Origin: Parasphingorhabdus cellanae
GTDB lineage: Bacteria > Pseudomonadota > Alphaproteobacteria > Sphingomonadales > Sphingomonadaceae
Direction of reading: 5' to 3'
Assembly (NCBI RefSeq): GCF_017498565.1
Contig: NZ_CP071794.1
Location: 3,214,001-3,278,000 of the forward strand
DNA: 64,000 nucleotides
The position numbers and the translations under genes were made by a program. Below, one piece after another: positions 9,792-19,157 of the stretch (its first letter is position 1; each line of letters begins with the position of its first letter). Below the pieces are notes generated by a model. The model did not search any database and was not told the DNA's origin. It saw only the letters and a list, made by a program, of their open reading frames with translations.

Positions 9792-11371
9792 GCATGTTGA
9801 CCGAAGGCCGTCCGACCAAACAGGAAGAGAATATCATTGCGCCAGATACAGGTGCACTGAAGACCCATACCGGCAATCGCGCCCTGATGGTTGATGAGCC
9901 ATTGATTTTCGAAACCGGATCACCCGACCGCAGCGGTGTGGACTTACCAGCAGCGCCAACCGTTGAAAGCCGTCTAGGCGGTCTTGATCGAGACGAGCCG
10001 ATCAGCATTCCGGGCCTGTCGGAAGCAGAGACCGTGCGGCACTATACGCGGCTTAGCCGCCAGAACTACGCCATTGATGTCGGCCTGTTCCCGCTGGGCA
10101 GCTGCACCATGAAGCATAACCCGCGGCTCAATGAGAAAATGGCGCGCCTGAAAGGCTTTTCGGATATCCATCCGTTGCAGCCTGTGGACAGCGTACAGGG
10201 CGCGCTGGAAACCATCTATCAGCTTGCGGATTGGCTCAAGACCTTGACCGGCATGCCAGCGGTCGCGATGAGCCCGAAAGCAGGCGCGCATGGGGAACTG
10301 TGCGGCATTCTCGCGATCCGTTCGGCGCTGGAAGCGCGCGGTGATGCACGGGAAGTCATCCTGGTGCCCGAAAGTGCCCATGGTACCAATCCTGCTACAG
10401 CGGCTTTCGCCGGCTACAAGGTCGAGGATATCCCTGCCAATGCTAACGGCCGAGTTGATCTCGATGCTTTGAAAGCACGCCTCGGTCCTGATGTGGCCGG
10501 TGTGATGATCACCAACCCCAATACTTGCGGCCTGTTTGAACCGGATATGAAAGCCATTTCCGATGCGGTGCATGACGCGGGCGGTCTGGTCTATTGTGAC
10601 GGCGCCAATTTCAACGCGATTGTCGGCCGGGTGCGTCCAGGTGATCTTGGCATTGATGCGATGCATATCAACCTGCACAAGACTTTCTCAACCCCGCATG
10701 GTGGCGGTGGTCCGGGTTCCGGCCCGGTGGTCTTCTCCGAGGCACTGGAGCCATTCGCACCTCTGCCTTTTGTTGAGAAAACCGAAGACGGCCATTTCCA
10801 TCTCGTCGAAGAGGAGACCGCCGAAGACCATCACGAAAGCAGCTTTGGCCGCATGGTCGCTTTCCACGGACAGATGGGCATGTTTACGCGGGCATTGACC
10901 TATATGCTCAGCCATGGTGCCGATGGCCTGAAACAAGTGTCCGAGGACGCGGTGCTCAACGCGAACTATGTCCTGCGCAGCATGGAAGATCTGCTGGAAG
11001 CGCCGTTCGCGAAATCGGGGCCGTGCATGCATGAGGCGTTGTTCTCGGACAATGGCTTCACCAACGGCCTGACCACCCTGGATCTCGCCAAAGGCCTGAT
11101 TGACGAGGGCTATCACCCGATGACCATGTATTTCCCACTGGTTGTCCATGGCGCGATGCTGGTCGAGCCGACCGAAACCGAGAGCAAGGCGGCGATTGAC
11201 CAGTTTATCGGCGCCCTGCGGTCAGTTGCTGGGCGGGCCAAGGCGGGCGATGAACTGCTCAAATCCGCGCCGCATTTCGCTCCGCGCAGGCGGCTTGACG
11301 AGACGCAGGCGGCCCGCAAACCGATTTTGGTCTGGCAAGAACCGGAGGAATATGCTGAAGCAGCCGAGTAA
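9788..11371 (+). CDS. gcvPB: Glycine dehydrogenase (decarboxylating) subunit 2
   Basis: C-terminal, PLP-binding half of the split P protein. The PLP lysine is in [18 protein letters not shown], about residues 295-312, and the family segments [11 protein letters not shown] and SPKAGAHGE are present. Its 527 residues include an N-terminal extension of about 35 residues beginning MSMLTEGRP. It forms an alpha2beta2 enzyme with GcvPA in known cases. It is the last gene of the riboswitch-controlled operon; the BASS transporter gene follows after 31 bases and may be read through, as no clear hairpin terminator lies between. Confidence 0.97.
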   Translation: MSMLTEGRPTKQEENIIAPDTGALKTHTGNRALMVDEPLIFETGSPDRSGVDLPAAPTVESRLGGLDRDEPISIPGLSEAETVRHYTRLSRQNYAIDVGLFPLGSCTMKHNPRLNEKMARLKGFSDIHPLQPVDSVQGALETIYQLADWLKTLTGMPAVAMSPKAGAHGELCGILAIRSALEARGDAREVILVPESAHGTNPATAAFAGYKVEDIPANANGRVDLDALKARLGPDVAGVMITNPNTCGLFEPDMKAISDAVHDAGGLVYCDGANFNAIVGRVRPGDLGIDAMHINLHKTFSTPHGGGGPGSGPVVFSEALEPFAPLPFVEKTEDGHFHLVEEETAEDHHESSFGRMVAFHGQMGMFTRALTYMLSHGADGLKQVSEDAVLNANYVLRSMEDLLEAPFAKSGPCMHEALFSDNGFTNGLTTLDLAKGLIDEGYHPMTMYFPLVVHGAMLVEPTETESKAAIDQFIGALRSVAGRAKAGDELLKSAPHFAPRRRLDETQAARKPILVWQEPEEYAEAAE

Positions 11372-11402
11372 AGGCTGACGGACAGCCGGTTTTGGGGGCA
11401 AT

Positions 11403-12389
11403 ATGATACAGCGCTTAACAAACCTGTTTGCGCTGTGGACGGTCCTCGGCACCGCTTGGGCGTGGTTCATACCGGAGCATTTTCTCTGGGTGGTGGACGG
11501 ACGTTTCCGACCATTGGGTCAGCCGCTGATCAGCGTTATGCTGGGCCTTATCATGCTTGGCATGGGCCTGACGCTGTCCTTTGATGATTTCAAACGGATC
11601 GCCCGTATTCCCAAATGTGTGGCGGCGGGCGTTGTCTTGCAATTCACGGTCATGCCGCTTGCCGGGATTGCCATTGCGATGCTGGCGGGCTTGGAAACCG
11701 GACTGGCGGTTGGACTGATCCTTGTATCCTGCTGTCCGGGCGGCACGGCATCGAACGTTGTGGCTTATCTCGCCAACGCCAATCTCGCGCTGTCCGTGAC
11801 GATGACCATGGCTTCGACACTGATCGCTGTCGTCGCCACGCCGCTACTCACTGGTTGGCTGGCCGGAAAATTTGTCGAGATTGACCAATGGAACCTGTTT
11901 ATCAACATGGTCTCGATCGTGCTATTGCCGGTGATTGCGGGTGTGCTGCTTAATCGCTATTTTCCCAAAACGACGGCAAAAATCGCAATAGTCTCTCCGC
12001 TCGCATCGGTGATCGTAATTGTGTTGATCGTTGGCGCCATCATTGCCAATTCCAAAGCCCTGATACAGGAACATTTTGGTATATTGATGTTGGCCGTGCT
12101 GCTGCTTCATGTTTTCGGCTTTGGACTCGGTTATATTCTGACCCGGGCTTTGGGCTTTGGTGTCGGAGAACGACGGACAATCAGTATTGAGGTCGGTATG
12201 CAAAATAGCGGTCTGGGTTCCAGTCTCGCATCGACGCCCGCCTTCGCCGCGCAATTTGCAACACCGATGCAGGCGGCTCTCGCGCCGGTTCCCAGCGCGA
12301 TCTCAGCGGTCTATCATGTCGTCATTGGCAGTTTTCTTGCCGCGATTTGGCGGCGGCAACCCATCGAGGAGCGCTTTGATGACAAATGA
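11403..12389 (+). CDS. Bile acid:sodium symporter (BASS) family transporter
   Basis: Inner-membrane secondary transporter of about 9-10 helices. Family signatures: MLGMGLTLSFDDFKRI, the conserved CCPGGTASNVV at about 111-121, and a C-terminal GMQNSGLGSSLA motif equivalent to the second crossover helix. Members move organic anions such as keto acids or bile acids with sodium; the substrate here is unknown. Position behind the glycine-cleavage genes and ahead of a methyltransferase gives no firm clue. The last 11 bases overlap the next gene. Confidence 0.9.
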   Translation: MIQRLTNLFALWTVLGTAWAWFIPEHFLWVVDGRFRPLGQPLISVMLGLIMLGMGLTLSFDDFKRIARIPKCVAAGVVLQFTVMPLAGIAIAMLAGLETGLAVGLILVSCCPGGTASNVVAYLANANLALSVTMTMASTLIAVVATPLLTGWLAGKFVEIDQWNLFINMVSIVLLPVIAGVLLNRYFPKTTAKIAIVSPLASVIVIVLIVGAIIANSKALIQEHFGILMLAVLLLHVFGFGLGYILTRALGFGVGERRTISIEVGMQNSGLGSSLASTPAFAAQFATPMQAALAPVPSAISAVYHVVIGSFLAAIWRRQPIEERFDDK

Positions 12390-13026
12390 GGGCGATTCCA
12401 CCCCATGGTTCCGCGATCAGGCTGGCCCGGAGGATGAAAAGCATGCCCCCGCCACTCTGCGCAACCGCGACGCGATCGTGGCGCTGTTGCGCGATGTTCT
12501 GCCCGATAGTGGCACCGTGCTGGAAATTGCCAGCGGCACGGGCGAACATGCGGTCTATTTCGGTGAGAAATTCCCTGGCCTGACATGGCAGCCCAGCGAC
12601 CCTGATCCAGATGGTTGCCGTTCCATCGCCGCGTGGACGAAGCGGTCAGGGGTGGGCAATGTCCTGCCGCCGCTGCAACTCGATGCGCTCACGCCCGATT
12701 GGGATATTGCGCAGCCTGCAGCGATCTTGTGCATCAACATGGTCCATATCGCGCCGTGGGAGGCGTCCATCGGTCTGTTTGAGAAGGCGGCGCGCCTGCT
12801 GCAACCGGGCAGCGCTTTCTTTCTCTACGGCCCTTATTTCCGCGGTGATGCGCCCACGGCGCAGGGCAATCTCGACTTTGACCGCAGTCTCAAAAGCCGC
12901 AATTTGCGCTGGGGCATTCGGGAAGTTGATGACATGGATGCGCTGGCCACGAAAAACGGGTTTACCCGCACCGACCTCGTTGAAATGCCAGCCAATAACT
13001 TGTCGCTAATTTATCGGCGCGACTGA
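12379..13026 (+). CDS. DUF938 SAM-dependent methyltransferase-like protein
   Basis: Class I methyltransferase fold of the DUF938 group (215 aa). The SAM-binding motif VLEIASGTGEHAVYF lies at about 46-60, followed by WQPSDPD, and INMVHIAPW corresponds to motif post-I/II. The end (NNLSLIYRR) is also typical. I used the ATG at 12379, which overlaps the transporter stop, because a longer in-frame extension back to 12157 would overlap the transporter by over 200 bases and lacks similarity. Substrate unknown. Confidence 0.85.
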   Translation: MTNEGDSTPWFRDQAGPEDEKHAPATLRNRDAIVALLRDVLPDSGTVLEIASGTGEHAVYFGEKFPGLTWQPSDPDPDGCRSIAAWTKRSGVGNVLPPLQLDALTPDWDIAQPAAILCINMVHIAPWEASIGLFEKAARLLQPGSAFFLYGPYFRGDAPTAQGNLDFDRSLKSRNLRWGIREVDDMDALATKNGFTRTDLVEMPANNLSLIYRRD

Positions 13027-13106
13027 CCTTGCGGCCGCAGCGTCAATGCTCTTGCCTTGATTTAAGCGACCGCTTAACGTCGCGCAAAAGAGATTAAGGA
13101 GTGGGC

Positions 13107-14693
13107 ATGTCAAACGAAACACCAGAAATCCGCCGGTGCATGGGATCTTCCATCGCCTATTGGGCAGAGCGCCTGCCAGATAATATCGCGCTGGACGATG
13201 CGGCGGGGGTATTCACCTATGCGGAGCTTGACCGGATTGTCACCGATTATGCGCGGGCCTTCGCCGGGTCTGGCTTCAAAAAGGGCGACCGCATCTGCTG
13301 GCTTGGCAAGAACAGCGCGCTCTATTTCACTTTATTTGCTGCCGCTAGCCGGGCAGGTGCCGTCATCGCACCAATTGGATGGCGATTAGCCGCACCGGAA
13401 GTCGCCTATGTCCTGAAGGACTCTCAGGCAGCGCTGGTGATTTGCGAGCCGGAATTTGCCGAAACCGCGAAGCAGGCGGCGGCCGAAGCGGGAACGGTCA
13501 AGATGATATTGGTTGCGGGGGAAGCAGACGGCCTGCAAGCACTTGATGAGTGGTTGGTCAAGACTCAGCCCGGCGACTTGCCCGAAACCAATCCGGCAGA
13601 GGGCGTGTTGCAACTCTACACATCCGGCACCACCGGCAATCCAAAGGGCGTGGTGCTGACCAATGACAATCTGTTCAAAATGCGCCCGCTGGTGGAGAAT
13701 AAGCCGGAACATGCGTGGATTGATATCAGTCCGGACGACAGCACGCTGGCGGTGATGCCTTGCGCGCATATCGCGGGCTCCGGCATTGGCCCGATTGCCT
13801 TTTACAATGGCGCCACCATGATGGTCATTCCGGAATTTCATCCCGACACGGTGCTCGATTGCGTGGACAAGGGGCTGAACCAGTTTTTCCTTGTGCCGAC
13901 CGCGCTGCAAATGCTGGTCAACTGGCCGCGCGCCAAGGACACGGATTTTTCAAGCGTGCGGTCCGTGACCTATGGCGCCGCGCCGATCCCGCTGGAACTG
14001 CTGCGTCAGTGTATTCAGACCATGCCGCAAGCCTTATTCTGTCAGCAATATGGCATGACCGAAACGACCGGCACTGTGTGCATCCTGCCGCCTGAAGATC
14101 ATGATCCGGCCGGGAACGAGCGCATGCGCGGCATTGGTATCCCGCTGCCCGGCGTGGAGCTGCGCATTGTGAACGAGCAGCACAATGAAGTGTCGCCGGG
14201 TACCATCGGAGAAATCGCCACGCGTTCCGGTCTTAACATGCTGCATTATTTCAATAATCCGGAAAAGACCGCTGAGACCGTGGACAGCGACGGCTGGCTC
14301 TATACCGGCGATGCGGCGATTATGGACGAGGATGGCTATTTCTACATCAAGGACCGGGTGAAGGACATGATCATCTCCGGCGGCGAAAATGTCTATCCGG
14401 CGGAAGTGGAAAACGCGATTTTCGGCCACCCGCAAGTCAATGAAGTCGCGGTTATCGGCATCCCCGATGAGAAATGGGGCGAAGCGGTAAAGGCGGTTGT
14501 TTCTCCCAAGCCCGATGCGGGCGAAATTGATGCGGACAGCGTGATTTCATGGGCCCGCGAGCGGATTGCCGGGTTCAAAGTGCCGAAATCGGTGGATGTG
14601 ATCTCGGAATTGCCGCGCAATGCGAGCGGCAAGATTTTGCGCCGCGAGTTGCGCGCGCCTTACTGGGAGGGCAAAGAACGCGGGGTGAATTAG
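13107..14693 (+). CDS. AMP-dependent acyl-CoA synthetase (fatty-acid/CoA ligase)
   Basis: ANL-superfamily ligase that activates a carboxylic acid to acyl-AMP and then acyl-CoA. Motifs: LYTSGTTGNPKGVV (P-loop-like A3) near 170, QYGMTETTG (A5), GWLYTGDAA (A7), DRVKDMIISGGENVYPAEVE (A8) and a PRNASGKILRRELR end with the A10 lysine. 528 residues is standard. The ribosome site AAGGA at 13096-13100 is 6 bases before the ATG at 13107, which rules against the GTG at 13101. Likely medium or long-chain fatty-acid specific, but the acyl pocket cannot be read from sequence alone. Confidence 0.92.
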   Translation: MSNETPEIRRCMGSSIAYWAERLPDNIALDDAAGVFTYAELDRIVTDYARAFAGSGFKKGDRICWLGKNSALYFTLFAAASRAGAVIAPIGWRLAAPEVAYVLKDSQAALVICEPEFAETAKQAAAEAGTVKMILVAGEADGLQALDEWLVKTQPGDLPETNPAEGVLQLYTSGTTGNPKGVVLTNDNLFKMRPLVENKPEHAWIDISPDDSTLAVMPCAHIAGSGIGPIAFYNGATMMVIPEFHPDTVLDCVDKGLNQFFLVPTALQMLVNWPRAKDTDFSSVRSVTYGAAPIPLELLRQCIQTMPQALFCQQYGMTETTGTVCILPPEDHDPAGNERMRGIGIPLPGVELRIVNEQHNEVSPGTIGEIATRSGLNMLHYFNNPEKTAETVDSDGWLYTGDAAIMDEDGYFYIKDRVKDMIISGGENVYPAEVENAIFGHPQVNEVAVIGIPDEKWGEAVKAVVSPKPDAGEIDADSVISWARERIAGFKVPKSVDVISELPRNASGKILRRELRAPYWEGKERGVN

Positions 14694-14753
14694 GCAAACG
14701 CCCCAGAATCTTGTCGGCTGGCGTCTGAGTAGCGCGCAAAAGCGGCCATCCGC

Positions 14754-15029
14754 TCAACGCTTCATTTTCTCGAAAAGATCGACCAGCTCGGCAAATTTTT
14801 CCTTTTGCTCATCCTCATCGCCCGAGGATATCGCTTCGGCCACACAGCAGGCGGCATGGTCTTTTAATATTTGGCTCTCCACTTTTGACAAGGCTGATTT
14901 AACCGCCTGCATTTGGGTCAGGATGTCGATGCAATAGCGGTCATCTTCAACCATTTTGGCGATACCGCGCACCTGTCCTTCTATACGGTTTAGCCGGTTT
15001 AACTTCGCGCTATTCTCACCCTTGCTCAT
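14754..15029 (-). CDS. csoR: CsoR-type copper-sensing transcriptional repressor
   Basis: All-helical DUF156/CsoR-RcnR repressor (91 aa) that releases DNA on binding Cu(I). The copper triad is C33, H58 and C62; the spacing of 25 and 4 residues equals that of M. tuberculosis CsoR (C36-H61-C65). R15, R21 and K/R-rich helix 1 would contact DNA. It lies 40 bases downstream of the glutaredoxin/MauE gene on the same strand with no promoter or terminator seen between, so it is probably co-transcribed and autoregulated from the palindrome at 15839-15859. Confidence 0.9.
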   Translation of the reverse strand: MSKGENSAKLNRLNRIEGQVRGIAKMVEDDRYCIDILTQMQAVKSALSKVESQILKDHAACCVAEAISSGDEDEQKEKFAELVDLFEKMKR

Positions 15030-15069
15030 GATTCAACTTATCCTTGCATCCCAGTTTGGCAGCCTCAAG

Positions 15070-15816
15070 CTACCCATTTAACAGCTTTAAGCCCATCCAC
15101 AAAGCCATGGTGATCATCATCAGATTTTCGGTCAAAGACACAAAACCGAGCGGTACATTGCTATCGCCGCCGACACAGGCGCATTTGAGCTCACGCTTGT
15201 CGACATAGACAGCTTTGAAGACCGAAAAAGCACCGACGGTTCCAATGAAGAGCGCTATCGGAACGGCCAGCCACATCAGCACGCCAGCAATCATCAATAG
15301 CCCGGCCAAGCCCTCCGCGAACGGATAGATATAGCCATAGCGCACCCACCGCCGGGCCAGCAGGTCATAGTTGAGGAACATGGTCGAAAAGCTCTCCACA
15401 TCGCGCAGCTTGAGATAGGCGAGTCCACACATGGAAAATGCGATAAACCATTCAAAGGTCCGGATGGAAATCCACGATCCTTCTGCGACAAAAGCCGCTG
15501 CCAGCGCCATGAGAAACGTCATGGCAAATAACGCGATGACTGGCTGATAGCTGGTCGCATCTGCATCCGGTACAGTTTTGCCGAAATATTCTCTCACATC
15601 ATCATGACCACCTATGCGCTCGCCATCGATAAATGTCTGGGGCGTCGTCTCTACCCCATGTTTCGCTTTGAAAGCATCGGTGTCCGCGCGTGTGGTGAGA
15701 TGATGATCGGCAACCGAATATCCCTCTCGTTCCAGCAGGTCTTTCGATTTGAGCCCATAGGGACAGATATGGTCTGACATGACCATCCGGTATAGCTTTG
15801 CGTGCTTGGTTTCCAT
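15070..15816 (-). CDS. Glutaredoxin-MauE/DoxX fusion membrane protein
   Basis: Two-part protein of 248 residues. Residues 12-85 form a glutaredoxin domain with CPYG (residue C18) in place of the usual CPYC, followed by the cis-proline TTPQTFIDG and GGHDDVREYF glutathione-site segments; the single cysteine suggests monothiol chemistry. Residues about 95-245 hold about four membrane helices of the MauE/DoxX redox-associated type, with CACVGGDSNVP near the end adding a Cys pair. It heads the minus-strand unit with csoR and is divergent from copA, implying a role in copper stress or copper-protein redox state. An AAGGAC site precedes the ATG at 15816; a later ATG would give MVMSDH or MSDH. Confidence 0.82.
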   Translation of the reverse strand: METKHAKLYRMVMSDHICPYGLKSKDLLEREGYSVADHHLTTRADTDAFKAKHGVETTPQTFIDGERIGGHDDVREYFGKTVPDADATSYQPVIALFAMTFLMALAAAFVAEGSWISIRTFEWFIAFSMCGLAYLKLRDVESFSTMFLNYDLLARRWVRYGYIYPFAEGLAGLLMIAGVLMWLAVPIALFIGTVGAFSVFKAVYVDKRELKCACVGGDSNVPLGFVSLTENLMMITMALWMGLKLLNG

Positions 15817-15838
15817 CCGATCGTCCTTGTTGTCAAAT

Positions 15839-15859
15839 ACCTATAGGGGGTATATAGGT
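15839..15859. promoter_or_regulatory. Probable CsoR operator shared by divergent copper genes
   Basis: A perfect inverted repeat ACCTATA (15839-15845) and TATAGGT (15853-15859) flanks the G-tract spacer GGGGGTA. The A/T-rich arms around a G-run are the form known for CsoR/RcnR-family operators. It occupies the 49-bp gap between the glutaredoxin/MauE start (15816) and the copA start (15866), so one bound repressor could block both promoters. A TTGTCA at 15830-15835 and TATATA at 15851-15856 could be the copA promoter, though the 15-base spacer is short. Confidence 0.7.
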
Positions 15860-15865
15860 TCCGCC

Positions 15866-17758
15866 ATGATCAAAAGCAAACACCCCATGTCCCGCCGCCA
15901 TGTGATTAGCAGTCTTGCTGCGGTTTCGAGTGCCTTGGCACTTCCCATGCCAGCTTGGGCAACCGGCAAAATGGGCGGCAAAATGCGAGGCCTGACGCGC
16001 AAGGGTATTCATGAGCTGTCAGGGTCCAAGATTGATCTGCATATTGGTGATGGCCGTTTTGCAACGGGCGGGCGATCGGGTCACGCGATTGCCGTCAATG
16101 GCTCGGTCCCTGGCCCGCTGATCCGCCTGAAAGAGGGGCAAGACGTCACTCTTTCGGTCCATAACATGCTGGCCGAAGACAGCTCGATCCACTGGCATGG
16201 CCTGTTGCTGCCGTTTCAGTTTGATGGCGTTCCCGGGATCAGTTTTCCCGGTATTAAACCCGGCGCGCGATTTGACGTGCCATACTTACCGCGCCAATCC
16301 GGCACTTACTGGTGGCACAGCCATAGCGGCTTGCAGGAACAGATGGGACATTATGGGCCGTTGATCATCGATCCGGCTGGTCCTGATCCGGTGCAATATG
16401 ACCGCGAGCACATCATTTTGCTGAGTGAATTTACACCAATGCACCCGCATCAGATCATGAAAAAGTTGAAAGTCTCCGAAGGCTATTTCAGCCAGCAGAA
16501 GACGGCGGCTTTTGATGATTATGAGTTTAGCGGCGAAGAACGGCGCATGTGGGGGCAGATGCGGATGATGCCAACCGATATCGCGGATGTCTCTGCCCCG
16601 ACCTACACCTATCTGATAAATGGTCACGGACCCGATGATGGACTGGAGCTGCCTTATAAACCGGGCGAGCGGGTGCGGCTCCGGATTATCAACGGCAGCG
16701 CGATGACGTTTTTCAACATTCGGCTGCCCGGTCTGCCGATGACGGTGGTCCAAGCGGATGGAGTCAACGTTCAACCGGTTGAAGTCGACGAGCTGCAAAT
16801 CGGTGTAGCAGAAACCTATGATGTGATCGTTCAGCCTACCGAGAATGGCAGTTTCGCCCTAGCTGCGGAATCGATGGATCGCAGCGGGATGGCACAAGCT
16901 TCCCTGACTTCACAGCCCGGCCAAAAGGCCGCGTTTCCGGCTCTGCGCGATCCGCCCTTGTTGAGCATGACTGATATGGGCCACGGCGGCATGGTTGAAG
17001 GCGGCCATGGCGGTCATGGCGGCGCCGGAATGGATCACAGTAAGATGGATCACAGTAAAATGGATCACGGTGCTGCCAAGTCTCAGGCGATGGACCCCTC
17101 GAACATGGATCATAGCGGGCACAATATGGGCGCTAAGGACCCAGGCCCTGCGATTGGCGATGATGCAATGGCCGGGCACGACATGGGCGCGATGGGTAGC
17201 ATGGCGATGCGTGATACCAGCATGCTTCCCGATACGGTCAAAGTCGGCCCGGGTATCGACATGGTAGCAATGGGCCCTCAAGATCGTACCGGCTATCCGG
17301 GGCTAGGCCTCGATAATGTCCCCCACCGCGTGCTCAACTATCGGATGCTCAAATCGGTGGAGATGGATCATGATAAACGTGAACCTGATCGCGAGATGGA
17401 ATTGCATCTGACCGGCAATATGGAACGGTATATGTGGTCGCTCGATGGCCAGAAATTCAGCGCTGTCGGCGATGATCCGATCCGCTTTGGCTATAATGAA
17501 CGGGTGCGGGTGAAACTGGTCAACGATACGATGATGGCACACCCCATCCATCTGCACGGCATGTTCTTTGAAATCGTCAATGGCCAAGGTCATTACCAAC
17601 CGAAGAAACACACCGTCATTGTTCAGCCCGGCAGCAGCGCGACCTTTGAAGTCACCACGGATGAACCCGGCGATTGGGCGTTCCACTGTCACCTGCTGTA
17701 TCACATGCATGCCGGTATGATGCAGACGGTCAGCGTTGCCTTTCCGAAGGACGCATGA
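15866..17758 (+). CDS. copA: Copper resistance multicopper oxidase CopA
   Basis: Periplasmic multicopper oxidase (630 aa) that oxidises Cu(I) and protects against copper. A Tat signal (SRRHVI, R10-R11, then ALALPMPAWA) exports it folded. Copper sites: HWHGLLLP, WWHSHSG, and near the C-terminus HPIHLHGMFFE and HCHLLYHMHAGM, giving types 1-3 copper ligands. Between them, encoded at about 16970-17190, lies a Met/His-rich insert with repeats of MDHSKMDH type that in this family binds extra copper. There is no clear ribosome site before 15866, so translation may be leaderless; an ATG at 15887 (MSRRHV) is the alternative. The stop overlaps copB by 4 bases. Confidence 0.95.
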   Translation: MIKSKHPMSRRHVISSLAAVSSALALPMPAWATGKMGGKMRGLTRKGIHELSGSKIDLHIGDGRFATGGRSGHAIAVNGSVPGPLIRLKEGQDVTLSVHNMLAEDSSIHWHGLLLPFQFDGVPGISFPGIKPGARFDVPYLPRQSGTYWWHSHSGLQEQMGHYGPLIIDPAGPDPVQYDREHIILLSEFTPMHPHQIMKKLKVSEGYFSQQKTAAFDDYEFSGEERRMWGQMRMMPTDIADVSAPTYTYLINGHGPDDGLELPYKPGERVRLRIINGSAMTFFNIRLPGLPMTVVQADGVNVQPVEVDELQIGVAETYDVIVQPTENGSFALAAESMDRSGMAQASLTSQPGQKAAFPALRDPPLLSMTDMGHGGMVEGGHGGHGGAGMDHSKMDHSKMDHGAAKSQAMDPSNMDHSGHNMGAKDPGPAIGDDAMAGHDMGAMGSMAMRDTSMLPDTVKVGPGIDMVAMGPQDRTGYPGLGLDNVPHRVLNYRMLKSVEMDHDKREPDREMELHLTGNMERYMWSLDGQKFSAVGDDPIRFGYNERVRVKLVNDTMMAHPIHLHGMFFEIVNGQGHYQPKKHTVIVQPGSSATFEVTTDEPGDWAFHCHLLYHMHAGMMQTVSVAFPKDA

Positions 17759-18744
17759 TGGTGAAATATTTGGCAGCTTCATTGGCGGCTTTGACTGCCG
17801 CTACCCCGGTGATGGCTCAAGATCATAGCAAGCATGTCGGTCATGGCGATCATCAGATGTCCGCCACACCAGAGGAAGCGCCGGTTACAGATCATAGCAT
17901 TATGGATCATTCCAAGATGGACCATGGTGGCAACAAAACAAAGCCAATAGATGACGCGAAGGTCGACGGTTCAATGGACCATTCTGATCATCAGATCGGC
18001 AAGTCCATGAGCTCCACGCCCCATATGGAAACCGGCCGGATTAAAGCAGCCGACGCCATATGGGGCGCAGATGCTATGCGAGCGTCGCGCGAAGCACTCT
18101 ATGCCGAACATGGCAATATGCAGATATTCTGGTTTCAGGGTGACCGCGCGGAATATCGGGCCCGCGAAGGGGAAGACGGCTATTTATGGGATGTTCAGGG
18201 CTATTATGGCGGGGACATCGATAAATTCTGGTTCAAGAGTGAAGGCGAAGGCAGCTTTGGCGAACCGATTGAAGACGCAGAAATTCAGGCGCTTTACAGC
18301 CGCGCCATCGCGCCTTTTTTCGACTTGCAGGCTGGTATCCGGCAAGACCTTACAGGTCCTACACGCACGCATGCAGTGATCGGCATTCAAGGCCTCGCGC
18401 CCTATATGTTTGAAATTGATGCGGCGGCTTTTTTGTCTGAAAAAGGGGATTTGACCGCCCGGATCGAAGCCGAATATGACCAGCGGCTGACACAGAAACT
18501 TATCCTGCAACCGCGTGCTGAGGCTAATTTCTCAGCACAAAATATTCCGGAGCTTGGTATCGGAGCAGGCATCGATGATCTCGAACTGGGTTTGCGGCTG
18601 CGCTACGAGATCGTTCCTGAATTCGCGCCCTATATTGGCGCCGAGCAAGAGTGGAAGATCGGAAACAGCCGTGATTTTGCTATCGCCAGTGGTGAAGACG
18701 CCAGCGTCACCAACTATGTCATCGGCATCAGGTTCTGGTTTTAA
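17755..18744 (+). CDS. copB: Copper resistance outer membrane protein CopB
   Basis: Outer-membrane beta-barrel partner of CopA (329 aa). Residues 1-21 are a signal peptide ending VMAQ. Residues 22-95 are rich in His and Met (DHSKHVGHGDHQM, MDHSKMDHGG), a copper-binding segment similar to that of CopA. The rest (from RIKAADAIWGADAM) is the CopB barrel, ending IRFWF with the aromatic C-terminus typical of outer-membrane proteins. The ATG at 17755 overlaps the copA stop (ATGA), so it is translationally coupled; longer frames from 17674 lie inside copA. Confidence 0.94.
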   Translation: MMVKYLAASLAALTAATPVMAQDHSKHVGHGDHQMSATPEEAPVTDHSIMDHSKMDHGGNKTKPIDDAKVDGSMDHSDHQIGKSMSSTPHMETGRIKAADAIWGADAMRASREALYAEHGNMQIFWFQGDRAEYRAREGEDGYLWDVQGYYGGDIDKFWFKSEGEGSFGEPIEDAEIQALYSRAIAPFFDLQAGIRQDLTGPTRTHAVIGIQGLAPYMFEIDAAAFLSEKGDLTARIEAEYDQRLTQKLILQPRAEANFSAQNIPELGIGAGIDDLELGLRLRYEIVPEFAPYIGAEQEWKIGNSRDFAIASGEDASVTNYVIGIRFWF

Positions 18745-19157
18745 GAAATATGACGATAATTTTCAGGTTTCGGAACATCGCAGCCTCGGCAATCTATTCG
18801 AGTCCGCTTCGATAGCCCGCTCATTGCGACCCCCCACACGCTAACCGGCAATGCTATCGGTCTTTCCTACATCCACTCGAACAGCTATGCTTGTGTCGTT
18901 CCGGGCCGTGACCGGACAGGCTCTTTGACATCTGAAACACATCCAACCAAAGCGGCCCATTGGCACTGAATGGATACGCCGTTTCTATCCTGAGCAAAGG
19001 TCACACTGTCCGACCCCTCCATGGTCCATAAAGCCCGGTTATCTGCGGGTTTTGGGCGCAGGTTACAGGATATAAAAATAGGCCTTTGGTGTCCTCTTTT
19101 GGGTGCGCATCGCAGTCTCTGGTTCATGCTCCTGTCGGCGCAACAGCACGCTTGGCG
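18745..19157. other. Intergenic region, no gene recognised
   Basis: 413 bases between the convergent copB and amidohydrolase genes. The longest frame (18885-19127, minus, 80 codons) is rich in Arg/Pro/Cys and has no recognisable motif or ribosome site, so I did not call it. No strong hairpin terminator, tRNA or repeat was identified. Confidence 0.6.

Noticed and set aside
18885..19127. Minus-strand 80-codon frame between copB and the amidohydrolase
   Set aside because: No ribosome site, motif or codon pattern supporting a gene.
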